Positions 8,667 through 17,909 of a stretch of DNA of 64,000 bases are shown one piece after another. A program made the translations under genes and the position numbers. This stretch comes from CBDDIP01 sp965279405 (GTDB lineage Bacteria; Actinomycetota; Acidimicrobiia; Acidimicrobiales; Ilumatobacteraceae), in assembly GCA_965279405.1 (NCBI GenBank), contig OZ257157.1, positions 3,782,001 to 3,846,000 of the forward strand. The letters are read 5' to 3'. Under the pieces are notes generated by a model. That model was not told the DNA's origin. It saw nothing but the letters and a program-made list of their open reading frames with translations, and did not search any database. Numbering within the stretch: the first letter of the stretch is position 1; each line of letters starts with the position of its first letter.

Positions 8667-9259
8667 CTCGACGTCGCCCCGCCGATGAACCGGTAGCCGT
8701 ATCCGCGAACGGTCTCGATCAGCCCGGCCGACGGACCCAACTTGCGGCGCAGGGTGGCCACCACACCATCGATGACACGCGGCCCGACGGCGCTGTGCGC
8801 GTCCCAGCACCGTGCACGGAGCTCCGAGCGGCTGTGGTCACGTCCGGGCTCGGACGTGAGCACCACGAGCAGGTTGAACTCGAGCGTCGACACCTCCACG
8901 AGTCGACCGGCGACGGTCACCGTGTGCGCGTCGAAGTCGAGGTGCAGCAGGTTGCTGCGCAGCTCGTGATGACGGGCGTGGGCGCGCAGCCGGGCGAGGA
9001 GCTCGTTCGGCCGCACCGGCGGACAGATGACGTCGTCGGCGCCGGCATCGAACGCGTCGACCGCGGCGAGCTCGTCGTCGCCGTCGCACACGGCGACGAC
9101 CACCGAACCGGCACGCCGCGCCGTGCGGCAGTCGTCGATCGTCGCCGCACCGTGACGGAGGTCGAGCAGCACGAACTTCATCGACGGGAGCTGCTCGCCG
9201 AAGCCGCGGACGCAGGCGCGCAGCAGCTCGTCATCACTGACCACTGCGAGCTCGCCCAC
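8615..9259 (-). CDS. Orphan OmpR-type winged-helix regulator with atypical receiver
   Basis: The 214-residue protein starts at GTG 9259. Its receiver-like half is shortened: from VVSDDELL it reaches the LLDL strand (Asp33) after only about 20 residues. It also lacks the usual Lys; the position reads DDVICPPVRP where a normal receiver has TKP. The C-terminal winged helix is intact (VSTLEFNLLVVLTSEPG, TLRRKLGPSAG, TVRGYGYRFIGG). No kinase is adjacent beyond the neighbouring pair. Phosphorylation is therefore doubtful and control may be by other means. The last 22 residues (SSQRTSSRPISSRTTSNL) run into the neighbouring gene, so the two 3' ends overlap by 52 bp. Confidence 0.8.
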   Translation of the reverse strand: MGELAVVSDDELLRACVRGFGEQLPSMKFVLLDLRHGAATIDDCRTARRAGSVVVAVCDGDDELAAVDAFDAGADDVICPPVRPNELLARLRAHARHHELRSNLLHLDFDAHTVTVAGRLVEVSTLEFNLLVVLTSEPGRDHSRSELRARCWDAHSAVGPRVIDGVVATLRRKLGPSAGLIETVRGYGYRFIGGATSSQRTSSRPISSRTTSNL

Positions 9260-9283
9260 CGGAGGAGTCTGGCACCCGACTGG

Positions 9284-9289
9284 TACGGT
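9284..9289 (+). promoter_or_regulatory. -10 box TACGGT, near-leaderless
   Basis: Seven bases separate the box from GTG 9297. The box overlaps an alternative GTG at 9288, which argues for 9297 as the true start of the kinase gene. Confidence 0.5.
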
Positions 9290-9296
9290 GCGCCGC

Positions 9297-10226
9297 GTGT
9301 CCGTGCCCCTCTGCGTGCTGGGCGACTTCGCCTGGGACGTCCTCATCCGCACCAACAGCGAGCTGCTGAAGGGCGGCGACACGTTCGGCGAGGTGATGCT
9401 CACGCCGGGCGGCAGTGCCGCCAACGTTGCCGTGTGGGCCAGCCGGTGCGGCATGGAGTCGCACTTCATCGGCAAGATCGGACGCGACCGCTTCGGACAG
9501 CTCGCCCAGGAGAACCTGCGCCGAGAGCACGTCACCGCCCACCTCGTCGAGACCGATGCTCATCTCACCGGATCGGTCGCCGTGTTCGTCGACCACACCG
9601 GTGAGCGCTCGATGGTGTCCGGTCACGGCGCCGACTTCTACCTCATGCAGTCCGAGGTGCCGATGAGCATCGTGCGCGAGGCGAAGCACCTCCACCTCAC
9701 GGCGTGGTCCTTCTTCGTCGACCCGCCTCGCGCCGCAGCGCGCGCTGCTGCCCACCTCGCCAGCGCGTCCGGCGCGACGCTGTCGTTCGATCCCGGTTCG
9801 TTCCAGATGATCCAGGAGATGGGTGTCACGCAGTTCCTCGCGGTCACCCAGGACCTCGGCATCGACGTGCTGCTGCCGAACTACGAGGAGGGCGAGACGC
9901 TGACCGGCGAGCACGACCCCGAGTCGATCGCCGCTCGGCTCGCCGAGATCTACCCGGGCGCGCTCGTGATGCTGAAGCTCGACGCCGACGGCTCACTCGT
10001 GCACCACCACGGCGAGAGCACGCGCATCCCCGCGTCGTCCAACAACCTCGTCGACGCCACCGGTGCGGGCGACTCGTTCGCCGGCGCCTTCCTCGCCCGC
10101 TACCTCGTGGACGGCGATCCGGTTGCCGCGGCGCGGTTCGCCACCGCGATCTCGGCGTGGGTGATCGAGCACCTCGGCGCGCGCCCCGAGCCCGACGCTC
10201 GCCTGCAGGCGGTCCTGCACAGCTGA
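9297..10226 (+). CDS. PfkB-family carbohydrate kinase
   Basis: The roughly 309-residue sugar or nucleoside kinase uses ATP. The N-terminal signature TPGGSAANVAVWASRCG lies in the first 50 residues. The C-terminal signature DATGAGDSFAGAFLARYL contains the catalytic Asp and the anion hole. VLLPNYEEGETLTG fits the conserved NxxE region. It resembles ribokinase/sugar kinases of actinobacteria; the sugar cannot be chosen from sequence. The start is set at GTG 9297 because of the -10 box position. Confidence 0.9.
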   Translation: MSVPLCVLGDFAWDVLIRTNSELLKGGDTFGEVMLTPGGSAANVAVWASRCGMESHFIGKIGRDRFGQLAQENLRREHVTAHLVETDAHLTGSVAVFVDHTGERSMVSGHGADFYLMQSEVPMSIVREAKHLHLTAWSFFVDPPRAAARAAAHLASASGATLSFDPGSFQMIQEMGVTQFLAVTQDLGIDVLLPNYEEGETLTGEHDPESIAARLAEIYPGALVMLKLDADGSLVHHHGESTRIPASSNNLVDATGAGDSFAGAFLARYLVDGDPVAAARFATAISAWVIEHLGARPEPDARLQAVLHS

Positions 10227-10267
10227 GCTGCCGCGCGCTGCCGTGGCGGGAGTGGCACACTGACGAC

Positions 10268-11119
10268 ATGCGTGCTCGTCTCGCTGTCGGCCGTCGGGTG
10301 CCGTTGATGACCGCGGTGCTCCTGCTCGGTCTCGCCGCCTGCTCGTCGGACAACAACTCCGCCGCCACGACCACGTCGGTGGCGACGACCACCACGGTCG
10401 CCGAGACGACGACGTCGTCGGTCGCGCCGACCACGACCGTCGCCGAGACGACCACGGCGCCGGCCACCGTGCCGCCGACCGCAGCACCGACGACGACCAC
10501 CGCCTCGGCATGTTCCGGTCCGGCAGCGGTGCCCGGCCCAGCGACCAACGTGGTGACGATCTCCGGTGACATCGATGGCGACGTCGTCGACGACACCGTC
10601 ACCTCGTACACCAGTGGTGGCGTGCCGCACGTGCACGCCGATACGTCGGGTGGCGTGTCGAGCGACGTCGAGCTGCCGTTGGGCTTCGCCGAGACGGTCT
10701 CCATCGGCTTCGAGGACATCGACCACGCGCTCGGCGCGCCGCAACCACCGCCGTTCGTCGTGCTGGCCATCGGTGCCGGCAACGCGGGCAGCGCCTTCGG
10801 TGCGTTCCTCAGCCTCGACGCCAACGGCTGCCTCGGCCAGTGGACGCTCAACAGTTCACCGTTCTCGTTCCGGATCTCCCAACAGGGTCCGTTCACCGGG
10901 CTGACGTGTGACGGCGCAGCCGGCTCGATCCACTACTCGTTGGTCAGTGCCGAGCAGCAGCCCGACTCGTCGTGGAACGTCTCGACGCAAGAGCTCACCC
11001 ACGACCTCCTCGTCGCCACGCTGACACCGCTGCCCGACTTCACCGTGCCGGACTCGCCGGACATCGCCGCCCAGTTCGGCGATATCGACAACTGCACGAC
11101 CGCACCGCTCTTCGGATGA
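10268..11119 (+). CDS. Lipoprotein with Thr-rich linker and unknown C-terminal domain
   Basis: A 283-residue protein. Residues 1-24 are a signal peptide ending in lipobox LAAC. About 55 residues of Thr/Val/Ala repeats (TTTTVAETTT type) form a flexible spacer. A domain of about 200 residues with several Asp-rich turns follows (SGDIDGDVVDDTV). The DxDxD pattern resembles FG-GAP/calcium-binding turns of secreted proteins, but no family is recognised with confidence. It lies 41 bp after the kinase gene and ends in a strong bidirectional hairpin. Confidence 0.75.
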   Translation: MRARLAVGRRVPLMTAVLLLGLAACSSDNNSAATTTSVATTTTVAETTTSSVAPTTTVAETTTAPATVPPTAAPTTTTASACSGPAAVPGPATNVVTISGDIDGDVVDDTVTSYTSGGVPHVHADTSGGVSSDVELPLGFAETVSIGFEDIDHALGAPQPPPFVVLAIGAGNAGSAFGAFLSLDANGCLGQWTLNSSPFSFRISQQGPFTGLTCDGAAGSIHYSLVSAEQQPDSSWNVSTQELTHDLLVATLTPLPDFTVPDSPDIAAQFGDIDNCTTAPLFG

Positions 11120-11166
11120 GCGTTTGGCCGGTGATCCACCGTCACGGTGGATCCGTGATCAAACGC
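11120..11166. terminator. Bidirectional hairpin between convergent genes
   Basis: The inner perfect stem GATCCACCG/CGGTGGATC (11133-11141 with 11145-11153) has a 3-nt loop. It is flanked by an outer GCGTTTG/CAAACGC pair (11120-11126 with 11160-11166). The outer arm includes the stop codon of the minus-strand aminotransferase gene. Confidence 0.8.
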
Positions 11167-12346
11167 CGCGTGACGCGAGACGCTCGACGACGGTGAGGAG
11201 GCGCTGCACGTCGTCGTCGTCGATGTAGCGGGCCAGGCCGGCGCGGATGACGCCGCCGTGCGCGTCGAGCCCGAGGTGGTCGTAGACCTCGACGGCGTAG
11301 TTGTGCCCGTCCCACACCGCGATGTTCGCGGCGGCGAGCGCCATCGCTGCGTCGGCGTCCGTGACGCCGTCGATCGAGAACGCGGCAGTCGGGCAGCGGC
11401 CCTCCGTCATCGGCGGGCCCCACACACGCACGCCGCGGATCTGCTGCAGACCGGTGAGCAACGGTTCGAACACCGCGGTCTCCGCGGCGGCGATGCGATC
11501 CATGCCCTCCTCGAGCAGGAACCGCGCCGCGGCGTCGATGCCGGCGATCGCCTCGAAGTTCGGCATGCCGGTCTCCATGCGTTGCGGCCCGTGGTCGTAG
11601 GACGGGCGCACCTTGAACACCGGCAAGGACTCCAGCAGCTGCGGCTCCACCCACAGCACCCCGGAGTGCGGCCCGTACCACTTGTACGGCGACGTGACGA
11701 GTGCGTCGCATCCCAGCGCGGCGATGTCGATGCGTCGGTGCGGTGCCAGCGCGACCGCGTCGACGTAGACACGGGCGCCCACGGCGTGCGCTGCGTCGAT
11801 GATGGGGGAGAGGTCGGGCGTGCTGCCGAGCAGGTTCGACGCGCCGGGAACGGTGACCCACTTCGTGCGCTCGTCGATCAACGCGATCACCTGCTCGGGA
11901 TGCAGCGTCCCGCTGTCGCGATCGAAGTCGGCCAGCACGTGCTCCGCCTCGGCCTGTGCGGCCGCCAGCGCCCACGGGGTGACGTTGGCGTCGTGGTCGA
12001 GCTTGGTGCCGACGATGCGGTCGCCCGGTTGCAACGTGCGCGCGATGGCGCGTGAGAAGGCGAACGCGAGCGTGGTCATGTTCGGCCCGAAGACGATGCC
12101 ACCCGGATCGGCACCGAGGAACGTGCCGACCGTGGCGCGGGCGCGTTCCATCAGGACCTTGCACTCCTGCGCCGCGGCGAACGTCGATCCGGCAGCAGCG
12201 GTGTTGCCACTGGCCATCCACTCGCTGACCGCGGTGATGGCCGAGTCGACCATCTGCGTTCCCGCCGGGGCATCGAAACGGGCCCACGATCCGGGCCCGG
12301 ACGCGGAGATGCCGGGGAAGCGATGGCGGATCGAAGGTGCGGACAT
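11159..12346 (-). CDS. Class V aminotransferase, cysteine desulfurase-like (SufS/TIGR01976 type)
   Basis: A 395-residue pyridoxal-phosphate enzyme of the aminotransferase V fold. The Schiff-base lysine is in SPYKWYGPHSG. Upstream are the cofactor Asp in VYVDAVALAPHRRID and the phosphate-binding region NMTTLAFAFSRAI. The absence of a recognisable active-site cysteine loop and the match to the SufS-related TIGR01976 group make simple cysteine desulfurase activity uncertain. No suf genes are adjacent. The start at ATG 12346 gives the usual short N-terminus (RHRFPGIS). Confidence 0.82.
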   Translation of the reverse strand: MSAPSIRHRFPGISASGPGSWARFDAPAGTQMVDSAITAVSEWMASGNTAAAGSTFAAAQECKVLMERARATVGTFLGADPGGIVFGPNMTTLAFAFSRAIARTLQPGDRIVGTKLDHDANVTPWALAAAQAEAEHVLADFDRDSGTLHPEQVIALIDERTKWVTVPGASNLLGSTPDLSPIIDAAHAVGARVYVDAVALAPHRRIDIAALGCDALVTSPYKWYGPHSGVLWVEPQLLESLPVFKVRPSYDHGPQRMETGMPNFEAIAGIDAAARFLLEEGMDRIAAAETAVFEPLLTGLQQIRGVRVWGPPMTEGRCPTAAFSIDGVTDADAAMALAAANIAVWDGHNYAVEVYDHLGLDAHGGVIRAGLARYIDDDDVQRLLTVVERLASRGV

Positions 12347-12371
12347 GTCCGTCACTTTCTCACGCCACGCT

Positions 12372-12398
12372 TCCCCGGCATCTCTCAATCGTCGGGGA
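12372..12398 (-). terminator. Possible terminator after the ferritin-like pair
   Basis: A short stem TCCCCG/CGGGGA (12372-12377 with 12393-12398) has a 15-nt loop. It lies downstream of the stop codon of the lipoprotein gene on the minus strand. Weak. Confidence 0.35.
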
Positions 12399-12422
12399 GA
12401 CGATCTGGTTGGGGGGACGACC

Positions 12423-13265
12423 TCAGCTGACGCCGGTGCCGAACGCCACGGCGCTGTCGGCGCCGCCGAAGGCCAGCGGCACCGGATCCATCGCCAGGAC
12501 GGAGGCGAGCACCGCAGCATGGCGGGCTTCGACGCCACCGACGCTCATCAGCGCCTTGTTGAGGCTGAGATCGGTGACCACACCCACGCCCGACTGGTAC
12601 GTCTGCGCCGCAGCCGTCTCCAGGTTGTAGGCGAGCATGAGGATGCCCTTCTCGTCCTTCAGCGCATCGATCGTCGGCTGCAGCGCCTCGAGCACCGCAG
12701 GGTTCGGATCGGTGAACGCCTCGCCACCCGCAGCCTTCGTCGCCGCCTGGAAGAACTCGGCGTGCTCCTGGTGCTGGCTCTGGAAGAGCTTGGCCGCGTC
12801 GCCCACCGCAGCGGTGGTGACGAGGCCGGAGTCGATGGCCGTCTGGTAGACGGCCACGGCCAGCACCTCCAACGAGGAGGCGGTCCGCAGGGCGACGACG
12901 TCGCCCGACATCTCGCCGCCACCGGTGGTGGGGGTGGTGCCCGGCGTCATCGTGCCCGGGGTGGTGCCGGGTGTCGTGCCCGGAGTGGTACCGGGCGTGG
13001 TGCCGGCGGGGGTGGTCGTCTTGCCGTCGCTCTTGTCGCTGCCACAGGCGGCGAGCAGGGCGGCACCGGCGATGGTGACACCACCGACGCGGAACAGGCC
13101 GCGGCGGGTGAGGCCGCCGAGGACGACTGCCTCGGTCTGCTCGCTGGTCCGGGTCTCGCTCTCGAAGAAGCGGTTGAGCGCGGAGCTCAGCTGCGGCATC
13201 GAACGAGCATGCTCGGCCTGGGTGGCCCGAGCGTCACGGCGAATCTGGTCGTAATTCATGTTCAT
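12423..13265 (-). CDS. Tat-type lipoprotein with ferritin-like (Ferritin_2) domain
   Basis: A 280-residue protein. After a 50-residue cytoplasmic-type start comes TRRGLFRVGG, a twin-arginine motif. A hydrophobic stretch and lipobox LAAC (Cys74) follow, so it may be exported folded and lipid-anchored. A linker of GTTP repeats (about residues 88-112) leads to a four-helix ferritin-like domain. That domain has metal-ligand-type residues in SLEVLAVAVY, HQEHAEFF, LETAAAQTY and GVEARHAAVL. It is paralogous to, and 23 bp downstream of, the next ferritin-like gene. The exact metal or substrate is unknown for this family. RBS AAAGGA precedes ATG 13265. Confidence 0.82.
   Translation of the reverse strand: MNMNYDQIRRDARATQAEHARSMPQLSSALNRFFESETRTSEQTEAVVLGGLTRRGLFRVGGVTIAGAALLAACGSDKSDGKTTTPAGTTPGTTPGTTPGTTPGTMTPGTTPTTGGGEMSGDVVALRTASSLEVLAVAVYQTAIDSGLVTTAAVGDAAKLFQSQHQEHAEFFQAATKAAGGEAFTDPNPAVLEALQPTIDALKDEKGILMLAYNLETAAAQTYQSGVGVVTDLSLNKALMSVGGVEARHAAVLASVLAMDPVPLAFGGADSAVAFGTGVS
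12930..13004 (-). repeat. 12-bp coding repeat, Gly-Thr-Thr-Pro linker
   Basis: About six 12-bp units encode GTTP or near variants in the linker of the ferritin-like lipoprotein. Copy number is likely to vary between strains. Confidence 0.8.
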
Positions 13266-13288
13266 GGTCCTTTCGTCGTGTCTCAGGC

Positions 13289-14002
13289 TCAGGCGACCGG
13301 GAACTTGGCCGGGTCGATGGCGCCGTCCTCGTTCTGGAACGAGGGGATGTAGTCGGTGGCGGGCAGCCCGAGCACGGATCCGAGGACCGTGGCGTGCTGT
13401 GCCTCGACCGGCAGGATGGATGCGGTCAGCTGCAGCGCGGCCTTCGACGTGAGCGCACCGAGTGCGAACAGGTAGGTGGCGGCAGCGGCGTTCTCGAGGT
13501 CGTACGCGATCTTGATCACGTCGGCTTCGGTCTTGGCGGCACCGAGCGACGGCGAGAGCGCGTCGAGCAGTGCTTGGTTGAGCTTGCCGGTGGCCGCATC
13601 GCCGGCGGCGGAGCCGAAGGCGGCCGCGTGCTCGGTGTGGTGGCCGGCGAACTTGGTGGCGGCGTCCAGCACCGCCTGGGTCTTGACCAGGCCGCTCTGA
13701 GCAGCAGCCGTGTAGGCGGCAACTGCGGTGAGCTCGACGCTCTCGGCGAAGGCGGCGATGCCGGCGTCACCGTCGGCGGCGTAGGCCGGGACGAGTCCGC
13801 TGATCGGGATCAGCTGTGAGCCGATGACGACCGCTGCGCCGGTACCTGCTGCCTTCCTGAACAGTGACTTGCGGCCGAAGTTGAAACGGCGCGCCTGACT
13901 GTGCAACTCCTGGATCTGCTCGCGCATGGTGTGCATGCCGGAACGATGTTCATCATCGACGGCCGCAACCATTTGCTGCAGCGCTCCCTCGCTGATCTCC
14001 AC
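13289..14002 (-). CDS. Exported ferritin-like (Ferritin_2) domain protein
   Basis: A 237-residue paralogue of the downstream lipoprotein. It has a 45-residue start, then GRKSLFRKAAGTGAAVVIG and a cleavable segment ending near PAYA. A ferritin-like four-helix domain follows with Glu/His positions in SVELTAVAAY, HHTEHAAAFG, DLENAAAATY and VEAQHATVLG. It lacks a lipobox, so it is probably released or wall-associated. The pair looks like one operon transcribed from upstream of 14002. An in-gene duplication followed by a change of anchoring is the simplest history. Confidence 0.8.
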   Translation of the reverse strand: MEISEGALQQMVAAVDDEHRSGMHTMREQIQELHSQARRFNFGRKSLFRKAAGTGAAVVIGSQLIPISGLVPAYAADGDAGIAAFAESVELTAVAAYTAAAQSGLVKTQAVLDAATKFAGHHTEHAAAFGSAAGDAATGKLNQALLDALSPSLGAAKTEADVIKIAYDLENAAAATYLFALGALTSKAALQLTASILPVEAQHATVLGSVLGLPATDYIPSFQNEDGAIDPAKFPVA

Positions 14003-14091
14003 GTGGTTCTCCTTCGCTGACGGGACCCTCCGCTTCGGAAGGGGTTCAGCGGGTCTACGGAGCGGACCACGCGCTGGATCACCTCGTGATG

Positions 14092-14117
14092 AAAAACCTG
14101 AACGCGTTCGGAACGCG
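14092..14117 (-). terminator. Hairpin with T tract after the small SH3-like gene
   Basis: An inverted repeat CGCGTTC-G-GAACGCG at 14103-14117 is followed, reading the minus strand, by a run of five T at 14096-14092. It lies just after the stop codon of the 90-residue gene. Confidence 0.5.
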
Positions 14118-14119
14118 GG

Positions 14120-14392
14120 TCAGCGAGCCGCGGCCTTGGCCAACTTGGCCAGGCGCTTGGCGGTCTTGCCGACGGGGACGATGTTGCGCTGGTCGAGGTC
14201 GCCCACCTCTTCGCCGTTGACGAACAGGACGCGGTAGCGCTGCCAGTTGAACCCGTTGGCCAGGATCACCTTGCCGGCGGTGCCCGCGGGAACGCCGTGC
14301 AGGTCGACGGAGGCCTCCACCCGGTCGCCGATCTTCAGGTCGAGCTGACCCGTGTGCGGCTTGGCCAGCGCGTGAGGCTTCCAGATCGTCAT
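14120..14392 (-). CDS. Small conserved hypothetical protein, SH3-like
   Basis: A 90-residue protein with a compact beta-rich central part (GDRVEASVDLHGVPAGTAGKVILANGFNWQRYRVLFVNGEEVGDLD). It resembles a KOW/SH3-type barrel. A basic tail follows (KTAKRLAKLAKAAAR) that could contact nucleic acid. The start at ATG 14392 excludes an implausible 150-residue extension that is the shadow of trigger factor. It is transcribed divergently from tig. Function is unknown. Confidence 0.65.
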   Translation of the reverse strand: MTIWKPHALAKPHTGQLDLKIGDRVEASVDLHGVPAGTAGKVILANGFNWQRYRVLFVNGEEVGDLDQRNIVPVGKTAKRLAKLAKAAAR

Positions 14393-14481
14393 GGCGCCAT
14401 TCTGCCGCAGCGTCAGGCCCGGCACCGCATCATCGGCCGGACAGGGCCAGGCCAAGGCGGTCGCCGCAGCGATGCGCCGGT

Positions 14482-14487
14482 AGCATC
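14482..14487 (+). promoter_or_regulatory. -10 box TAGCAT, near-leaderless
   Basis: Eight bases separate the box from the GTG start of tig at 14496. Confidence 0.5.
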
Positions 14488-14495
14488 CTCGCTCT

Positions 14496-15923
14496 GTGAG
14501 AAGCACGCTCGATCCCGTCGAGGGAACCCCAGACAAGAAGCTCGTCAAGCTGTCCGTCACCGTGGACCAGGACGAGTTCGACCACGACATCGATCGGGCG
14601 TTCCGCAAGATCGCCCGCGAGGTGAAGCTTCCCGGCTTCCGTAACGGGAAGGCGCCACGCAAGGTCCTCGAGGCCCGCATCGGCATCGGCGCCGCCCGTG
14701 AGCAGGCCCTGCGCGACGCCATCCCGGTGTACCTGGCCAGCGCCGTGCGCGAGCACGACGTCGACCTGATCGCCACCCCGGAGGTCACCATCACCGGTGG
14801 CGAAGAGGCCGGCGACGTCGCCTTCGACGCCACCTGCGAGGTGCGTCCGCAGGTCACCGTGCCCGGTTATGGCGGGTTGCGCGTCGAGCTGCCCGCTCCG
14901 GCGGCCACCGACGCCGAGATCGACGAAGCCGTCGACGCCGAGCGCAAGCGCCAGGGCAGCCTGGTCGACGCCGACCGCCCGGTGCAGACCGGCGACCACG
15001 TCACCCTCACCCTCGCCGCCGACCGCGACGGTGAGCCCGTCGCCGGGTTGAACACCGAGGACTGGCTCTACGAGGTCGGTCGCGGTTGGGTCGCCGAGGG
15101 CTTCGACGGCCACCTCTTGGGCGCGTCGGCGGGCGACGAGCTCAGCTTCGAGGCCACGCCGAACGGCACCGCCGATCCGGCCAACTTCTCCGTCACCGTC
15201 ACCAAGGTGCAAGAGATGGTGCTGCCCGAGGTCACCGACGAGTGGGTGTCCGACAACCTCGGCGAGCACGACACCGTCGAGTCCTGGCGCACCGCGCTCG
15301 CCGAGCGCATCGGCAACCAGAAGCTGAACCAGGCCCGCAGCCAGTTCGTCGAGCGCACCACCAGCTCGCTGTCCGAGCTCGTCGAGCTCGAGCCGCCGGA
15401 GTCGATGGTCCAGGGCGATCTGCAGGCGCGTGTGCAGAACACGGTGCAGCAGTTCCAGTCGCAGGGCATCTCCATCGACCAGTGGCTCTCGGCCACCGGC
15501 CAGAGCGCCGACTCGTTCGTCGAGGCGCTGAAGGAGCAGTCGAAGAAGGCCGTCAAGGTGGACCTCGCCCTGCGCGCCGTCGCTGCTGCCGAGGACATCG
15601 CCGTCGACGACGACGACATCGAGGCCGAGTACACGCGCATCGCCGTGCAGGTCCGCCAGAAGGTCGGCGACGTTCGCAAGGCCTACGAGCGCAACGACGC
15701 CGTGGCCGATCTCACCTCGCAGCTGCGCAAGACCAAGGCGCTCGACTGGCTGCTCGAGCACGTCGAGGTCGTCGACCCCGACGGCAATGCCATCGATCGG
15801 GAGCTGCTCATGGGCAAGACTCACGACCACGACGATCACGACCACGATCACGACCACGACCACGACGGTCATGACCACGATCACGATCATCACCACGACC
15901 ACGACCACGACCACGCTCACTGA
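14496..15923 (+). CDS. tig: Trigger factor with His/Asp-rich C-terminal tail
   Basis: A 475-residue ribosome-associated chaperone and peptidyl-prolyl isomerase. The ribosome-binding domain carries the GFRNGKAP signature (about residues 47-54). The FKBP-type domain follows (DHVTLTLAADRDGEPV to about 240), then the helical C-terminal domain. The last 36 residues are almost only His and Asp (17 His), an unusual addition that would bind Ni, Zn or Co. The GTG start is supported by the -10 box and by the family N-terminus (MRSTLDPVEG). It is followed 27 bp later by clpP, the usual actinobacterial order. Confidence 0.97.
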   Translation: MRSTLDPVEGTPDKKLVKLSVTVDQDEFDHDIDRAFRKIAREVKLPGFRNGKAPRKVLEARIGIGAAREQALRDAIPVYLASAVREHDVDLIATPEVTITGGEEAGDVAFDATCEVRPQVTVPGYGGLRVELPAPAATDAEIDEAVDAERKRQGSLVDADRPVQTGDHVTLTLAADRDGEPVAGLNTEDWLYEVGRGWVAEGFDGHLLGASAGDELSFEATPNGTADPANFSVTVTKVQEMVLPEVTDEWVSDNLGEHDTVESWRTALAERIGNQKLNQARSQFVERTTSSLSELVELEPPESMVQGDLQARVQNTVQQFQSQGISIDQWLSATGQSADSFVEALKEQSKKAVKVDLALRAVAAAEDIAVDDDDIEAEYTRIAVQVRQKVGDVRKAYERNDAVADLTSQLRKTKALDWLLEHVEVVDPDGNAIDRELLMGKTHDHDDHDHDHDHDHDGHDHDHDHHHDHDHDHAH

Positions 15924-15950
15924 CCTCGGTCAGAGAAGGGACCCATCCCC

Positions 15951-16580
15951 ATGGATCCGGTGTACAACTACTTGGTTCCCAACGTCATCGAGCAGACCAG
16001 CCGTGGCGAGCGCGGGATGGACCTCTACTCGCGGTTGCTCAAGGAGAACATCATCTTCTTGCAGACGCCGATCGACGACCAGATCGCCAGCCTGATCTGC
16101 GCGCAGCTGATCCACCTGGAGAGCGAGAACCCCGACAAGGACATCAACCTCTACATCAACAGCCCCGGTGGCGACATCACCGCGCTGTTCGCCATCTACG
16201 ACACGATGCAGTTCATCAAGAACGACATCGCCACGATCTGCCTCGGCCAGGCGGCATCGGCCGCTGCCGTGCTGCTCGCAGCCGGCACGAAGGGCAAGCG
16301 GTTGGCCCTGCCGCACAGCCGCATCCTGCTCCACCAGCCGTACGGCCAGGTCGGCTACGGCCAGGTCACCGACCTCGAGCTGGCGGCCAAGGAGATCCTG
16401 CGGATGCGCGACCTGCTGGAGGAGATCCTGGCCAACCACACGGGTCAGAGCATCGAGCGGGTGCACAACGACACCGACCGCGACTTCGTCATGGAAGCTC
16501 CCGAGGCCCTCGCGTATGGCATCATCGACGACGTGATCTCGTCTCGCGACACGGTCGACCGCACCGGTCCGATCCGCTGA
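15951..16580 (+). CDS. clpP: ATP-dependent Clp protease proteolytic subunit
   Basis: A 209-residue serine protease that forms the barrel used by ClpX. The triad is Ser103 (in GQAASAAA), His128 (ILLHQP) and Asp178 (DTDRD). The helix-forming SPGGDITALFAIYD and the C-terminal YGIIDDVI are typical. The oxyanion-region text QAASAAA differs slightly from the common MAASMGA, as in one of the two ClpP types of actinobacteria; a second clpP is not in this window. AGAAGGGA precedes ATG 15951. clpX lies directly downstream. Confidence 0.95.
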   Translation: MDPVYNYLVPNVIEQTSRGERGMDLYSRLLKENIIFLQTPIDDQIASLICAQLIHLESENPDKDINLYINSPGGDITALFAIYDTMQFIKNDIATICLGQAASAAAVLLAAGTKGKRLALPHSRILLHQPYGQVGYGQVTDLELAAKEILRMRDLLEEILANHTGQSIERVHNDTDRDFVMEAPEALAYGIIDDVISSRDTVDRTGPIR

Positions 16581-16612
16581 GCTGAGCAACGCGGGACAAG
16601 GGGAGCAACACC

Positions 16613-17893
<1,281 letters not shown>

Positions 17894-17909
17894 TCGCGGA
17901 GCGCGCCAC

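Noticed and set aside
9288..9296. GTG 9288 as start of the PfkB-family gene.
   Set aside because: It overlaps the -10 box TACGGT; GTG 9297 fits better.
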